In this document: piece after piece, positions 34,859 to 41,574 of the stretch
Layout of the letters: every line of letters begins with the position of its first letter
Numbering within the stretch: position 1 is the stretch's first letter
Source: a virus
Virus record (IMG/VR): IMGVR_UViG_3300017917_001194
Span: 1 to 64,000 of that record
Reading direction: 5' to 3' (one strand)
Length of the DNA: 64,000 nucleotides
Translations under genes and position numbers: made by a program
The notes under the pieces: model-generated
Databases searched by the model: none
What the model was told of the DNA's origin: nothing
What the model saw: only the letters and a program-made list of their open reading frames with translations

Positions 34859-34887
34859 AGTATAATAGTATATATCTATTAAGTCAA
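34859..34887 (-). promoter_or_regulatory. ahpC promoter
   Basis: TTGACT (34887-34882), 17-base spacer, TATACT (34864-34859). The leader is about 50 bases. Confidence 0.75.
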
Positions 34888-34947
34888 GGAGATTTATAGG
34901 TTTTTCCTGAATATTTTTTAATAAGGCTTATAGGAAAAATCAATAAC

Positions 34948-35589
34948 TCAATGATAGTGTAGTTGTTTAAGTTCTGGAAGTTTAGCCAAAAATTCCGTGT
35001 GTGGTAGAAATTCGGTGTCAAAGGTCATTGAGCTAATGTCAATGCCGTTGTCTAAGGCCTGTTGATATTTAGAATTTTCAATTATATCAAATATAAGATG
35101 CAATCGGAAAGTATCTCCCCGATTGCAATAGGTGTGATAAATTCGATTGTTTACTTCATAATATTGCCCTACATCAAAATAATGTTCTCTATCTTCTATA
35201 CACCAAAAACAATCAGGATTACTAATAATAGGAACATGAATTCGATGACTGTGTTCGTGCCACCAGCATGGATCTACGTGAAATAATAACTTATCTCCTG
35301 GCATCAAACAAGCAATTTCACATTTGATAAATGTATGATCAGGATACAGTGTGTGCATCCATTGATCAACAGTTTTAAATTCATCTAATACACGTTGAAC
35401 ATCGTATGTTAGTTCTTGTGGTCTTTCTTGTCGAATTCCATATGGAACACGAACTATACGTGTAGTTAATATTTCATTGCGGTCAAAATCCTTTTTAGAC
35501 CAGTCTAGACTTAATGCTAATTCTTGAAGATTAGCAATTACCTCCTGGGGTACTGAACCTAAATGAGTAAAGTCTGTGGTTAAAAACAT
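34948..35589 (-). CDS. Aspartyl/asparaginyl hydroxylase-like 2OG oxygenase
   Basis: A 213-aa protein with the Asp/Asn beta-hydroxylase pattern: H104-V-D106 (HVDPCWW), a second histidine near 152 (IYHTYCN) and R162 with LHLIFD. These enzymes hydroxylate protein side chains; phage versions are common but uncharacterised. Isolated between the ahpC promoter and the tRNA cluster. Confidence 0.75.
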   Translation of the reverse strand: MFLTTDFTHLGSVPQEVIANLQELALSLDWSKKDFDRNEILTTRIVRVPYGIRQERPQELTYDVQRVLDEFKTVDQWMHTLYPDHTFIKCEIACLMPGDKLLFHVDPCWWHEHSHRIHVPIISNPDCFWCIEDREHYFDVGQYYEVNNRIYHTYCNRGDTFRLHLIFDIIENSKYQQALDNGIDISSMTFDTEFLPHTEFLAKLPELKQLHYH

Positions 35590-35605
35590 AAAGTATATTT
35601 AATAT

Positions 35606-35628
35606 TGGCGGAGACTATTGGATTCGAA
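35606..35628 (-). pseudogene. tRNA-Ser 3' fragment (duplicated remnant)
   Basis: The 23 bases match the 3' end of the adjacent tRNA-Ser (acceptor, CCA and T-arm) with two mismatches, then stop. This looks like a scar of unequal recombination or a homing event within the tRNA. Confidence 0.6.
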
Positions 35629-35717
35629 TGGCGGAGAGTATAGGATTCGAACCTATGCACCGTTATACACAGTGACGGATTAGCAATCCGTTGCATTAAC
35701 CACTCTGCCAACTCTCC
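35629..35717 (-). tRNA. tRNA-Ser(GCT)
   Basis: Acceptor GGAGAGT pairs with the 3' strand, CCA encoded, anticodon loop TTGCTAA, long variable arm, T-loop TTCGAAT. First of the tRNA cluster at its 3' side. Confidence 0.93.
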
Positions 35718-35722
35718 TAATT

Positions 35723-35798
35723 TGGTGCTGGAGAAAGGAATCGAACCCTCGACATCCGCATTACAAGTGCGGCGCTCTACCGTCTGAGCTACTCCAGC
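35723..35798 (-). tRNA. tRNA-Thr(TGT)
   Basis: Acceptor GCTGGAG, anticodon loop CTTGTAA, CCA encoded. Its 5' end lies one base after the stop of the HNH gene at 35800. Confidence 0.93.
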
Positions 35799-35799
35799 T

Positions 35800-36237
35800 T
35801 TAAAAACTTTTACCTTCGAGATATCTTTGCTTTCTAAAATGTCTTCCATTGCCTCTATTCTTGCCTTTATATGTTTCTGTTTGGCTATGACAATTTGGAC
35901 AAATCATTGCTAAGTTATCTTCAGTTTGATTTTGGCTATTACCATCAACGTGTTCCACCTCAAGTGTCAGTGGCTTACCGTTCCATTCTATTGTGCCGCA
36001 TATAGCACAACAGTGATTCTGTTTTTCTAACAGATATCTTTTAATATGAACGCTTACACCGTTTGGTCCTGCGCCTACTCTTAATCCTTCTTTCCATTCC
36101 TTAACGTATCTTTTATATTGAGCAGTTTGTTGGCATTTTATCGAACAGTAAATATTTTTCTTACCAGGATGATAATTTGCTTCTGTACCACAATCAATAC
36201 ACAAATATGTTTTAGGGTTAATTCTCTTTTTTGCCAT
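35800..36237 (-). CDS. HNH endonuclease with zinc ribbon
   Basis: A 145-aa HNH endonuclease. N-terminal ribbon (C-I-D-C ... C-S-I-K-C), then a C-A-I-C-G ribbon and the HNH core LEVEHVDGNSQNQ with N-L-x-x-I-C-P-N-C-H. It shares TYKGKNRG with the HNH at 38780-39169, so the two are paralogues. It ends one base before tRNA-Thr. Its start region forms a hairpin holding a late promoter (36238-36272), so translation is probably restricted to late transcripts. Confidence 0.87.
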   Translation of the reverse strand: MAKKRINPKTYLCIDCGTEANYHPGKKNIYCSIKCQQTAQYKRYVKEWKEGLRVGAGPNGVSVHIKRYLLEKQNHCCAICGTIEWNGKPLTLEVEHVDGNSQNQTEDNLAMICPNCHSQTETYKGKNRGNGRHFRKQRYLEGKSF

Positions 36238-36272
36238 GGTATAGCACTCCTTACATTTATTTATGCTATACC
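36238..36272 (-). promoter_or_regulatory. HEG start hairpin with late promoter in loop
   Basis: GGTATAGC (36272-36265) and GCTATACC (36245-36238) form an 8-bp stem directly before the ATG. The loop holds CATAAATA (36265-36258) and the AAGGAG site (36252-36247). A transcript from upstream would fold this; one starting at the late promoter would lack the 5' arm. Confidence 0.7.
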
Positions 36273-36280
36273 AATGAATT

Positions 36281-36469
36281 TTACTCTGCGGCTTCTACCA
36301 CAGGAGGCGTGTAGCCTAATTTTTGAATACGGCGTTGAATTTTAGCCACAATTTTTTTCTTACTTGCACGTTCTAACAGTTTAACCAACTGTGGTCCATT
36401 GAGACTGACAATCTTTACTTCACCGGATTTGGTGTAACCTGGCTTCTTACGATTTAATTTCTTTGACAT
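36281..36469 (-). CDS. 62-aa basic protein
   Basis: ATG at 36469 preceded by AGGAGT. Basic, with helical KLLERASKKKIVAKIQRRIQKLG and a Pro/Glu tail. No homologue I can name; ribosomal or RNA-binding roles would fit its charge. It lies between two tRNAs. Confidence 0.62.
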   Translation of the reverse strand: MSKKLNRKKPGYTKSGEVKIVSLNGPQLVKLLERASKKKIVAKIQRRIQKLGYTPPVVEAAE

Positions 36470-36520
36470 TATTGACTCCTTTGTTCTACTTATTTTAGTT
36501 GTTGTTGCCGATAAAAGTTT

Positions 36521-36605
36521 TGGTACGAGGGGCGGGATTCGAACCCGCAAGGCTATTCGCCGCTGGATTTTAAATCCAGTGTGTAGACCGTTCCACCACC
36601 CTCGC
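36521..36605 (-). tRNA. tRNA-Leu(TAA)
   Basis: 85 bases, anticodon loop TTTAAAA, long variable arm, CCA encoded, acceptor GCGAGGG. Confidence 0.92.
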
Positions 36606-36611
36606 AAAATC

Positions 36612-36890
36612 TTATATAGCGTCTGACAAGTTGGCCCAGGTAATATCCTTGGGATCAACGATGGCTACATTGTATTCGTACTTACGCAATAACTTCTGAG
36701 GTGGTACGGCACGACGTGGCATACCATTAACCTTGCCTGCTGTTGAATCAATTGGTTGTACCCAAACAAAAGTCTTGGAAAACTTAACCACACGTGCAAT
36801 CACAATACGGTTATTAGCCACAGTGAATACGTGTTGCCCGATTTCTAATGGTTTGCCTAGTAGATCCTTAACAACATAATCGTTAATCAT
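36612..36890 (-). CDS. 92-aa hypothetical phage protein, SH3/KOW-like
   Basis: ATG 36890 with AGGAGTTAG upstream. Starts MINDYVVKDLLGKPLEIGQHVFTV; the 'G-x-x-V-F-T' plus IVIARVVKFSKTFVWVQP suggests a small beta-barrel. Unknown function. It sits between tRNA-Leu and tRNA-Gly. Confidence 0.68.
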   Translation of the reverse strand: MINDYVVKDLLGKPLEIGQHVFTVANNRIVIARVVKFSKTFVWVQPIDSTAGKVNGMPRRAVPPQKLLRKYEYNVAIVDPKDITWANLSDAI

Positions 36891-36907
36891 ACTAACTCCT
36901 ATATAGT

Positions 36908-36981
36908 TGGAGCAGGGTAAGGGAATCGAACCCTCCGCTCTAGCTTGGAAGGCTAGGGTATTACCACTATACGAACCCTGC
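36908..36981 (-). tRNA. tRNA-Gly(TCC)
   Basis: Acceptor GCAGGGT, anticodon loop CTTCCAA, T-loop TTCGATT, CCA encoded. Confidence 0.92.
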
Positions 36982-37024
36982 ATTTATAATAATATAACAC
37001 AATCTACTATACTTGTCAATTAGG

Positions 37025-37109
37025 TGGTGCCCCAGGTGAGACTCGAACTCACACGCCTTTTGGGCAACGGCTTCTAAGACCGTCATGGCTACCATTACAT
37101 CACCGGGGC
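37025..37109 (-). tRNA. tRNA-Leu(TAG)
   Basis: 85 bases, acceptor GCCCCGG, anticodon loop CTTAGAA, long variable arm, CCA encoded. Confidence 0.92.
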
Positions 37110-37114
37110 ATATT

Positions 37115-37205
37115 TGGAGGAAGAGGTGGGATTCGAACCCACGGATCGCTCATCACGATCGCTAGTTTTCAAGACTAGAGCCATCAACCACTCGACCACT
37201 CTTCC
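37115..37205 (-). tRNA. tRNA-Ser(TGA)
   Basis: 91 bases, acceptor GGAAGAG, anticodon loop CTTGAAA, long variable arm, CCA encoded. Confidence 0.92.
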
Positions 37206-37206
37206 A

Positions 37207-37281
37207 TGGTAGTAGTGGTAAGATTCGAACTTACACCGGACCGCGTATGAAGCGGGCGCACTACCGTTATGCTACACTACC
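37207..37281 (-). tRNA. tRNA with CAT anticodon (Met or lysidine-Ile)
   Basis: Acceptor GGTAGTG, anticodon loop TTCATAC, CCA encoded. One of three CAT tRNAs; without modification data elongator Met and Ile2 cannot be separated. Its 5' base overlaps the late octamer of the next gene. Confidence 0.88.
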
Positions 37282-37288
37282 ATAAATA
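37281..37288 (+). promoter_or_regulatory. T4-type late promoter octamer CATAAATA
   Basis: Exactly five bases before the ATG at 37294; predicted late start on the A of ATG. Confidence 0.6.
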
Positions 37289-37293
37289 TTACT

Positions 37294-37800
37294 ATGAGAA
37301 TAAAAGAGATTTTAACTGAAGCACATCACAGCATCATACTAACCATGCCAATTGGACCATGGAAAGTGCAAATCGATTCTCATGCGTATGCTACATTACC
37401 TGCTCGTAATATTCCGTTAGAAAACTTTACCAATATGATAAGTTATATGTGTTATCTACCGGATGTTCTTCCGACAATTCCTGTTGGGCGCGGTGCATAT
37501 TTTCAAGACACAAATACTGCTATTTCAATATATGTAACACGTGTAGCTGACAATGTCGTTAGAGTAGAAACAGTGTTGGACCGCACAATGAAGCCAAAGC
37601 AACCTTTATTCCGCAGACCAGTGCCTGCACCGGACATGAAAAATCTTAAGCCTGTTGACTACAGCGCAATAAAGGCTGATGTACAAGCCCGCGGTAGAGA
37701 TGCAGTTAGTCAAGACTTGGAAAAAACTCTACAACCTATCACACCCGTTAACCGAGCTGAGCGAAGAAAATTCGCCAAAGTAATGCGTCGTTTAAAATAA
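37294..37800 (+). CDS. Hypothetical late phage protein
   Basis: A 168-aa protein starting MRIKEILTEAHH, the kind of amphipathic start I associate with phage structural or packaging accessory proteins, and ending in a basic NRAERRKFAKVMRRLK helix. It lies on the plus strand inside the minus-strand tRNA cluster and has the same leaderless late-promoter design as the homing genes, although no endonuclease motif is visible. Confidence 0.6.
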   Translation: MRIKEILTEAHHSIILTMPIGPWKVQIDSHAYATLPARNIPLENFTNMISYMCYLPDVLPTIPVGRGAYFQDTNTAISIYVTRVADNVVRVETVLDRTMKPKQPLFRRPVPAPDMKNLKPVDYSAIKADVQARGRDAVSQDLEKTLQPITPVNRAERRKFAKVMRRLK

Positions 37801-37836
37801 TCTACCATATAAAAATACTCTTGTGTAAAAATGTTT

Positions 37837-38016
37837 TTATATGGTGGGACTGCTCGGATTCGAACCGAGACTCTTACCGGTTAAAAGCCGGATGTTTTGG
37901 CCAGTTAAACTACAATCCCTCATTTTCTCTTTACGTCGTAGAGCTTTGTTGCTCTTGCGGTGCGAGCCCGCCTTCCGTTTATTTGCTAGTACAGCAAATG
38001 GATTTCTTGGTTTCAT
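37837..38016 (-). CDS. 59-aa basic protein whose frame covers tRNA-Lys
   Basis: ATG 38016 with a strong AAAGGAG site. Starts MKPRNPFAVLANKRKAGSHRK, a very basic small protein type I recall in T4-like phages (M-x-x-R-N-P). The frame stays open through the whole tRNA-Lys and stops just beyond its CCA, so about the last 26 residues are encoded by the tRNA gene. The real protein may end this way, or the tRNA may have been inserted into its 3' part. Confidence 0.55.
   Translation of the reverse strand: MKPRNPFAVLANKRKAGSHRKSNKALRRKEKMRDCSLTGQNIRLLTGKSLGSNPSSPTI
37842..37919 (-). tRNA. tRNA-Lys(TTT)
   Basis: Acceptor GGGATTG, anticodon loop CTTTTAA, CCA encoded. It lies inside the open frame of the 59-aa gene, same strand. 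Confidence 0.92.
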
Positions 38017-38038
38017 TTTATTCTCCTTTGTTAAAAAT

Positions 38039-38113
38039 TGGCCCGCCGTGCAGGAATCGAACCCACATTCTAGAGGTAGAAGCTCTATGTCCTATCCATT
38101 GAACGAACGGCAG
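38039..38113 (-). tRNA. tRNA-Arg(TCT)
   Basis: Acceptor CTGCCGT/ACGGCGG, anticodon loop CTTCTAC, CCA encoded. Confidence 0.9.
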
Positions 38114-38118
38114 TTATT

Positions 38119-38213
38119 TGGTAGCAGATCTAGGATTTGAACCTAGCCGTTCCGGCCCATCTAGCCAGTCTCCAGAGTTTATAAGTCTCCGCCGCACTCC
38201 AGTGCTATCTGCC
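38119..38213 (-). tRNA. Class II tRNA, anticodon uncertain (TAT as read)
   Basis: 95 bases with acceptor GGCAGAT/ATCTGCT, T-arm CTAGG-TTCAAAT-CCTAG and CCA. The D-arm is reduced (GCAC-TGGA-GTGC) and the anticodon stem has an A-A mismatch next to loop CTTATAA, giving UAU. A long variable arm is not expected for Ile, so identity is doubtful; it may be a degenerate or novel tRNA. Confidence 0.6.
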
Positions 38214-38214
38214 T

Positions 38215-38290
38215 TGGGGTGCTGTATGGGACTCGAACCCATATTAACGGAATCACAATCCGTGGTGTTAACCTTTACACTAACTGCACC
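38215..38290 (-). tRNA. tRNA-His(GTG)
   Basis: Anticodon loop TTGTGAT, G-1 opposite C73, CCA encoded. Confidence 0.92.
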
Positions 38291-38291
38291 A

Positions 38292-38765
38292 TTAACCGTT
38301 GGCTATATTAAGGCTCTTGTACCTATCTGCCGCATAGCTAGCCGCGAATGCTCGGGGCTTGACCATTGGAATAACATTACAAGTACCACGGATATAACCT
38401 ATGGCTTGACCGCATACGTTAGAACTAGCGTAGTGTTCATCTGGGTTTAAGTCTAGGTGAACTTCAACATGGCGATTTTCTAGTACGTCTGCTAATTTTA
38501 AATACAATTCACTTGCTTTATACACTTCGGTCATCAAGCGAGTGTTAGGACGATCCACGCGATCATAATCACGTTCACGTGAGACTTCGCCAAATATCTT
38601 ACAGCCATTGTTGCCGTTGATGTGTACAACTATAACCGCTGTATAGTCCGCATACCACGCATGATTTACTTGTAATCGTTCACTATCCACACCGATATAA
38701 ATTTTAGTATCTGGTGTTTGTGCTTCAATGAACGCTTTTAATGCTGGTATGTCAAACTTTTTCAT
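38292..38765 (-). CDS. YkuK/DUF458-family RNase H-like protein
   Basis: A 157-aa RNase H-fold protein: IYIGVDSE at 21-28 (first Asp of the catalytic set), VHLDLNPDE in the middle and a C-terminal GYIRG...KPRAFAASYAAD block. This matches the YkuK (DUF458) family, predicted RNase H-like nucleases. The gene ends one base from tRNA-His. Confidence 0.85.
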   Translation of the reverse strand: MKKFDIPALKAFIEAQTPDTKIYIGVDSERLQVNHAWYADYTAVIVVHINGNNGCKIFGEVSRERDYDRVDRPNTRLMTEVYKASELYLKLADVLENRHVEVHLDLNPDEHYASSNVCGQAIGYIRGTCNVIPMVKPRAFAASYAADRYKSLNIANG

Positions 38766-38779
38766 TTAATCCTCACTGG

Positions 38780-39169
38780 TTAATTTGTTGGTAAACCTCT
38801 TGCCGCTCTGCCTTTACCCCTGTTTTTTCCTTTATAGGTGTCAGTAGTAGCATGACAATTAGGACATAGCAATCTTAAATTTTCTAACTTATTATTACCG
38901 GCATTGCCATCTATGTGATCTAAATCTAAAGGTATTTTGTTACCTAACCAAGTTTTACCCTTGCACATAGAACATTGATGTCCTTGTATTTTTTTCACAA
39001 ACTCTCTAATAGCCGGGCGTGACCAAACAGAATAGTCACCTTCTTCTAATTTTTTCAGATTATTTTGCTGTCGACCTTCAAAGTAACATTTACGACAACA
39101 ATACATATTAGAGTTACTCAATCGTTTAGGCATAAACGATGTGTTACAAGTTTTACAAACATAGTCCAT
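38780..39169 (-). CDS. HNH endonuclease with zinc ribbon
   Basis: A 129-aa HNH protein: N-terminal CKTCNTSF ribbon, C-S-M-C ribbon, HNH core LDLDHIDGNAGNNKLENLRLLCPNCH, and the TYKGKNRG tail shared with 35800-36237. A start-site hairpin (39171-39204) with a late-promoter-like CTAAATAC in its loop precedes it. Confidence 0.87.
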   Translation of the reverse strand: MDYVCKTCNTSFMPKRLSNSNMYCCRKCYFEGRQQNNLKKLEEGDYSVWSRPAIREFVKKIQGHQCSMCKGKTWLGNKIPLDLDHIDGNAGNNKLENLRLLCPNCHATTDTYKGKNRGKGRAARGLPTN

Positions 39170-39170
39170 A

Positions 39171-39204
39171 ACATTATTCTCCTATATCGTATTTAGTATA
39201 ATGT
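39171..39204 (-). promoter_or_regulatory. HEG start hairpin with late-promoter-like loop
   Basis: ACATTAT (39204-39198) pairs with ATAATGT (39177-39171); the loop holds CTAAATAC (39196-39189) and AGGAG (39183-39179). Same layout as at 36238-36272. Confidence 0.62.
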
Positions 39205-39212
39205 CATTATTT

Positions 39213-39286
39213 TGGTGCTTCGTGAAAGAATCGAACTTCCGTGTCCCACTTGTAAGGAGGGCATTCTGCCATTAAATTAACGAAGC
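39213..39286 (-). tRNA. tRNA-Val(TAC)
   Basis: Acceptor GCTTCGT, anticodon loop CTTACAA, CCA encoded; one mismatch (T-T) in the anticodon stem. Confidence 0.9.
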
Positions 39287-39291
39287 ATGCG

Positions 39292-39368
39292 TGGCCGGTC
39301 TTGCAGGATTCGAACCCACCACCCCCTGGTTCGTAGCCAGGTACTCTATCCAAATGAGCTAAAGACCG
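39292..39368 (-). tRNA. tRNA-Arg(ACG)
   Basis: Acceptor CGGTCTT/AAGACCG, anticodon loop CTACGAA, CCA encoded. The A34 would need deamination to inosine by host TadA. Confidence 0.92.
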
Positions 39369-39463
39369 AAGTATAACCCAGGGCTACCAGAGTAAAAATC
39401 ACACGTCTAACAGCATGTCATTTACTGTAGATTACTGTAGGTAGTGGGCTGGGCCGTTATAAC

Positions 39464-39537
39464 TGGTAGCCAGAACAAGAATTGAACTTGTAATAATCGC
39501 TTATCAAGCGACCGTTATACCATTTAACTATCCGGCT
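39464..39537 (-). tRNA. tRNA-Ile(GAT)
   Basis: Acceptor AGCCGGA/TCTGGCT, anticodon loop TTGATAA, CCA encoded. Confidence 0.9.
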
Positions 39538-39538
39538 G

Positions 39539-39616
39539 TGGTCTCGGGTGAGGGATTCGAACTCTCGTTATTCCTGGTCCCAAACCAGGTGCCATACCAG
39601 ACTAGGCGAACCCGAG
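39539..39616 (-). tRNA. tRNA-Pro(TGG)
   Basis: Acceptor CTCGGGT/ACCCGAG, anticodon loop TTTGGGA, CCA encoded. Its 5' end is one base after the stop of the HNH gene at 39618. Confidence 0.92.
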
Positions 39617-39617
39617 T

Positions 39618-40388
39618 TTAAAGTTTTGAATATTTCTCATTCCACACCCTGATTCTTTCTAATAATTCCTCATAGGTGATTGAATTTTTTTTATGTTTTG
39701 AACTATTTTTAGTATGTATAAGTAGTTCACAATTTGCCGGGTGCCTTATATGTTCCACTGGTAAGTTATTATCAAATCCATATCTACAACTAATCATATG
39801 ATCCCTACTTACTCCTCCGGTATTGTTACCTCTATTTGAGGCTTGATACCACCCGTGTGTTTTTATTAAATTAAAATTAAACTCATCTGGGTAATCTTTA
39901 AGATTAAATCTAAATTGACAATCGGCACGATAATTTTGCCATTCTGTTCTCTTTGCCCTTAACGGAATGTTTTTATAATCTATAGCACACTTTTTACAAC
40001 AGAACGTTTTAATTTTACTAAAAGTTTCAAATTGAGAATTACAGTGCTTACATTGTTTACTAATTAATTGTTTGCTCTTGGCCGGCCCTGTTTTAAATTT
40101 TGAATAATCTTTAATAGCATTATTATAAATGGCCGCACAAGAGTTAGAACAAAATTTATTATGTCTTCTATTATACTCAAGTTTAGTACCACATTGAGCA
40201 CATAGATTGGGATTTTTTATATATTTGTCAATAACATCTTCTTGGTGTCGTTTAGCTAAGATATCATATTTGCCGTTATATCCAGAGGAATATTTTGATA
40301 GATTAAGATGCGTTCTATCAACATGAGTAAATATTCCTTTTGCTGATTTAACTTCTTTACAGTATATACAACTACACAGTGTCGGCAT
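39618..40388 (-). CDS. HNH endonuclease with several zinc fingers
   Basis: A 256-aa protein. N-terminal finger C-S-C-I-Y-C with a distal H, two ribbons (CAQCG ... CSNSC; CKHC ... CCKKC) and a C-terminal HNH: GVSRDHMIS, then IRHPANCELL and NSSKHKKNS. It is a paralogue of the plus-strand HNH at 40756 (GISRDHLYS ... IRHPANCELV). A 25-bp hairpin made with the tRNA-Ala acceptor precedes it. Confidence 0.85.
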   Translation of the reverse strand: MPTLCSCIYCKEVKSAKGIFTHVDRTHLNLSKYSSGYNGKYDILAKRHQEDVIDKYIKNPNLCAQCGTKLEYNRRHNKFCSNSCAAIYNNAIKDYSKFKTGPAKSKQLISKQCKHCNSQFETFSKIKTFCCKKCAIDYKNIPLRAKRTEWQNYRADCQFRFNLKDYPDEFNFNLIKTHGWYQASNRGNNTGGVSRDHMISCRYGFDNNLPVEHIRHPANCELLIHTKNSSKHKKNSITYEELLERIRVWNEKYSKL

Positions 40389-40392
40389 TTTT

Positions 40393-40470
40393 CATCTCCA
40401 AAAGTATTTTATACTATTATTTATCATTGGTGGATAATCTAATAGTTAAATTAAAACACTTTTGGAGATG
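40393..40470 (-). promoter_or_regulatory. Long HEG start hairpin using the tRNA-Ala 3' end
   Basis: CATCTCCAAAAGT (40470-40458) pairs with ACTTTTGGAGATG (40405-40393), then TTTTA/TAAAA and ACTATTA/TAATAGT: about 25 bp in all. The 3' arm holds the GGAG site of the HNH gene; the 5' arm is the acceptor 3' strand of tRNA-Ala. GATAAATA (40425-40418) sits in the loop. Confidence 0.78.
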
Positions 40471-40535
40471 GTCAGGATCGAACTGACTACCTTCTGCTTG
40501 CAAAGCAGATGCTCTCCCAAATGAGCTACACCCCC
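40463..40535 (-). tRNA. tRNA-Ala(TGC), CCA not encoded
   Basis: Acceptor GGGGGTG/CATCTCC, anticodon loop TTTGCAA. After the discriminator A comes AAA, not CCA, unlike nearly all others here; the acceptor end is shared with the HNH start hairpin. Confidence 0.9.
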
Positions 40536-40539
40536 GTAA

Positions 40540-40615
40540 TGGAGCAGGATATCGGGTTCGAACCGATGACCTCGACGTTGGCAACGTGGCGCTCTACCAG
40601 CTGAGCTAATCCTGC
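40540..40615 (-). tRNA. tRNA-Gly(GCC)
   Basis: Acceptor GCAGGAT, anticodon loop TTGCCAA, one mismatch in the anticodon stem, CCA encoded. Confidence 0.9.
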
Positions 40616-40621
40616 ATTGTT

Positions 40622-40697
40622 TGGCAGGGGATGAGTGGATCGAACACTCTCAATGGCGGGATCAAAACCCGCTGCCTTCCCATTTGGCGAATCCCCA
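40622..40697 (-). tRNA. tRNA-Gln(TTG)
   Basis: Acceptor TGGGGAT with a weak U1-U72 first pair, discriminator G, anticodon loop TTTTGAT, CCA encoded. Confidence 0.92.
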
Positions 40698-40742
40698 CTT
40701 GTACTACTTGGCGGTTAAAAATAGTTCGAACCGCAAACTTGA

Positions 40743-40750
40743 GATAAATA
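40743..40750 (+). promoter_or_regulatory. T4-type late promoter octamer GATAAATA
   Basis: Exactly five bases before the ATG at 40756; predicted late start on the A of ATG. A GCGGTT/AACCGC hairpin lies further upstream (about 40711-40733). Confidence 0.6.
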
Positions 40751-40755
40751 TTAGT

Positions 40756-41574
40756 ATGACAAAAAAATATTTTACTCAATCACAATGTAAACATTGTGGT
40801 AAAATTTACACTAAACAGAGAGATTCAAACAGATCTTTCTGCGACAATCAATGTCGTGTAAACTTCCGAATTGCTAACAAAAAAGTTATTATTAGGCCTT
40901 CTAAAACTTGCCCTAAATGTCACACTATTCACAATAAAATAGGAACATTCTGCTCTCGTAGTTGTGCCAATGGACACATTGTTACAGATAAGCATAAATC
41001 TAAATTAATGGACACTATTAATACTAAACTCACTATTAAGAACCAATTCGGTGAACACCCACGAAAATCTGCATTGCCAAAAAATATTGGCAAGATTAGG
41101 CAATTTAATTATGTTGGCCCATATACTAAAATATACTTGTGCACCTGCAAATATTCTGGAAAGAAGTGGTATTCGCCTACAGTTAAAACCGTTCATCCTG
41201 ACTTGGGACGGACACGGAAAGAATACAGTTACTCTTGTCGTTTTCAGTTTGGAATTTCATCATTTCCAGATTGGTTTACTGATGCGTCTGAATTAATAAA
41301 CAAATACGGCTGGTACTCAACTCCCGGGTCGCGCAAAGGAATTAAAAACACAAACGGAATCTCGAGAGATCATTTATATTCGATCACCGACGGATGGACA
41401 AACAATGTTCCTCCCGAACTTATCCGGCATCCGGCGAATTGTGAGCTAGTCCCTCATCAGCAAAACCAATCTAAATATTATACTTCAAAAATAACGCTTG
41501 ATGAATTATATCAACGAATACGCCAATTTAATTTGTTATATGGGCTACCCTGCACCGACTTGAACGGCGACTAA
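40756..41574 (+). CDS. HNH endonuclease with zinc fingers
   Basis: A 272-aa paralogue of 39618-40388 on the other strand: C-K-H-C ... C-D-N-Q-C and C-P-K-C ... C-S-R-S-C ribbons, then GISRDHLYSITDGW, IRHPANCELV and NQSKYYTSK. The ATG at 40756 follows the late octamer; a longer frame through tRNA-Gln is not credible. Its last 30 bases lie antisense to tRNA-Trp. Confidence 0.85.
   Translation: MTKKYFTQSQCKHCGKIYTKQRDSNRSFCDNQCRVNFRIANKKVIIRPSKTCPKCHTIHNKIGTFCSRSCANGHIVTDKHKSKLMDTINTKLTIKNQFGEHPRKSALPKNIGKIRQFNYVGPYTKIYLCTCKYSGKKWYSPTVKTVHPDLGRTRKEYSYSCRFQFGISSFPDWFTDASELINKYGWYSTPGSRKGIKNTNGISRDHLYSITDGWTNNVPPELIRHPANCELVPHQQNQSKYYTSKITLDELYQRIRQFNLLYGLPCTDLNGD

Noticed and set aside
35580-35849. 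89-aa minus-strand open frame
   Set aside because: It runs through tRNA-Ser and tRNA-Thr; the frame is an accident of tRNA sequence.
37821-38450. Three plus-strand open frames
   Set aside because: They read antisense through tRNA-Lys, Arg, the class II tRNA and His.
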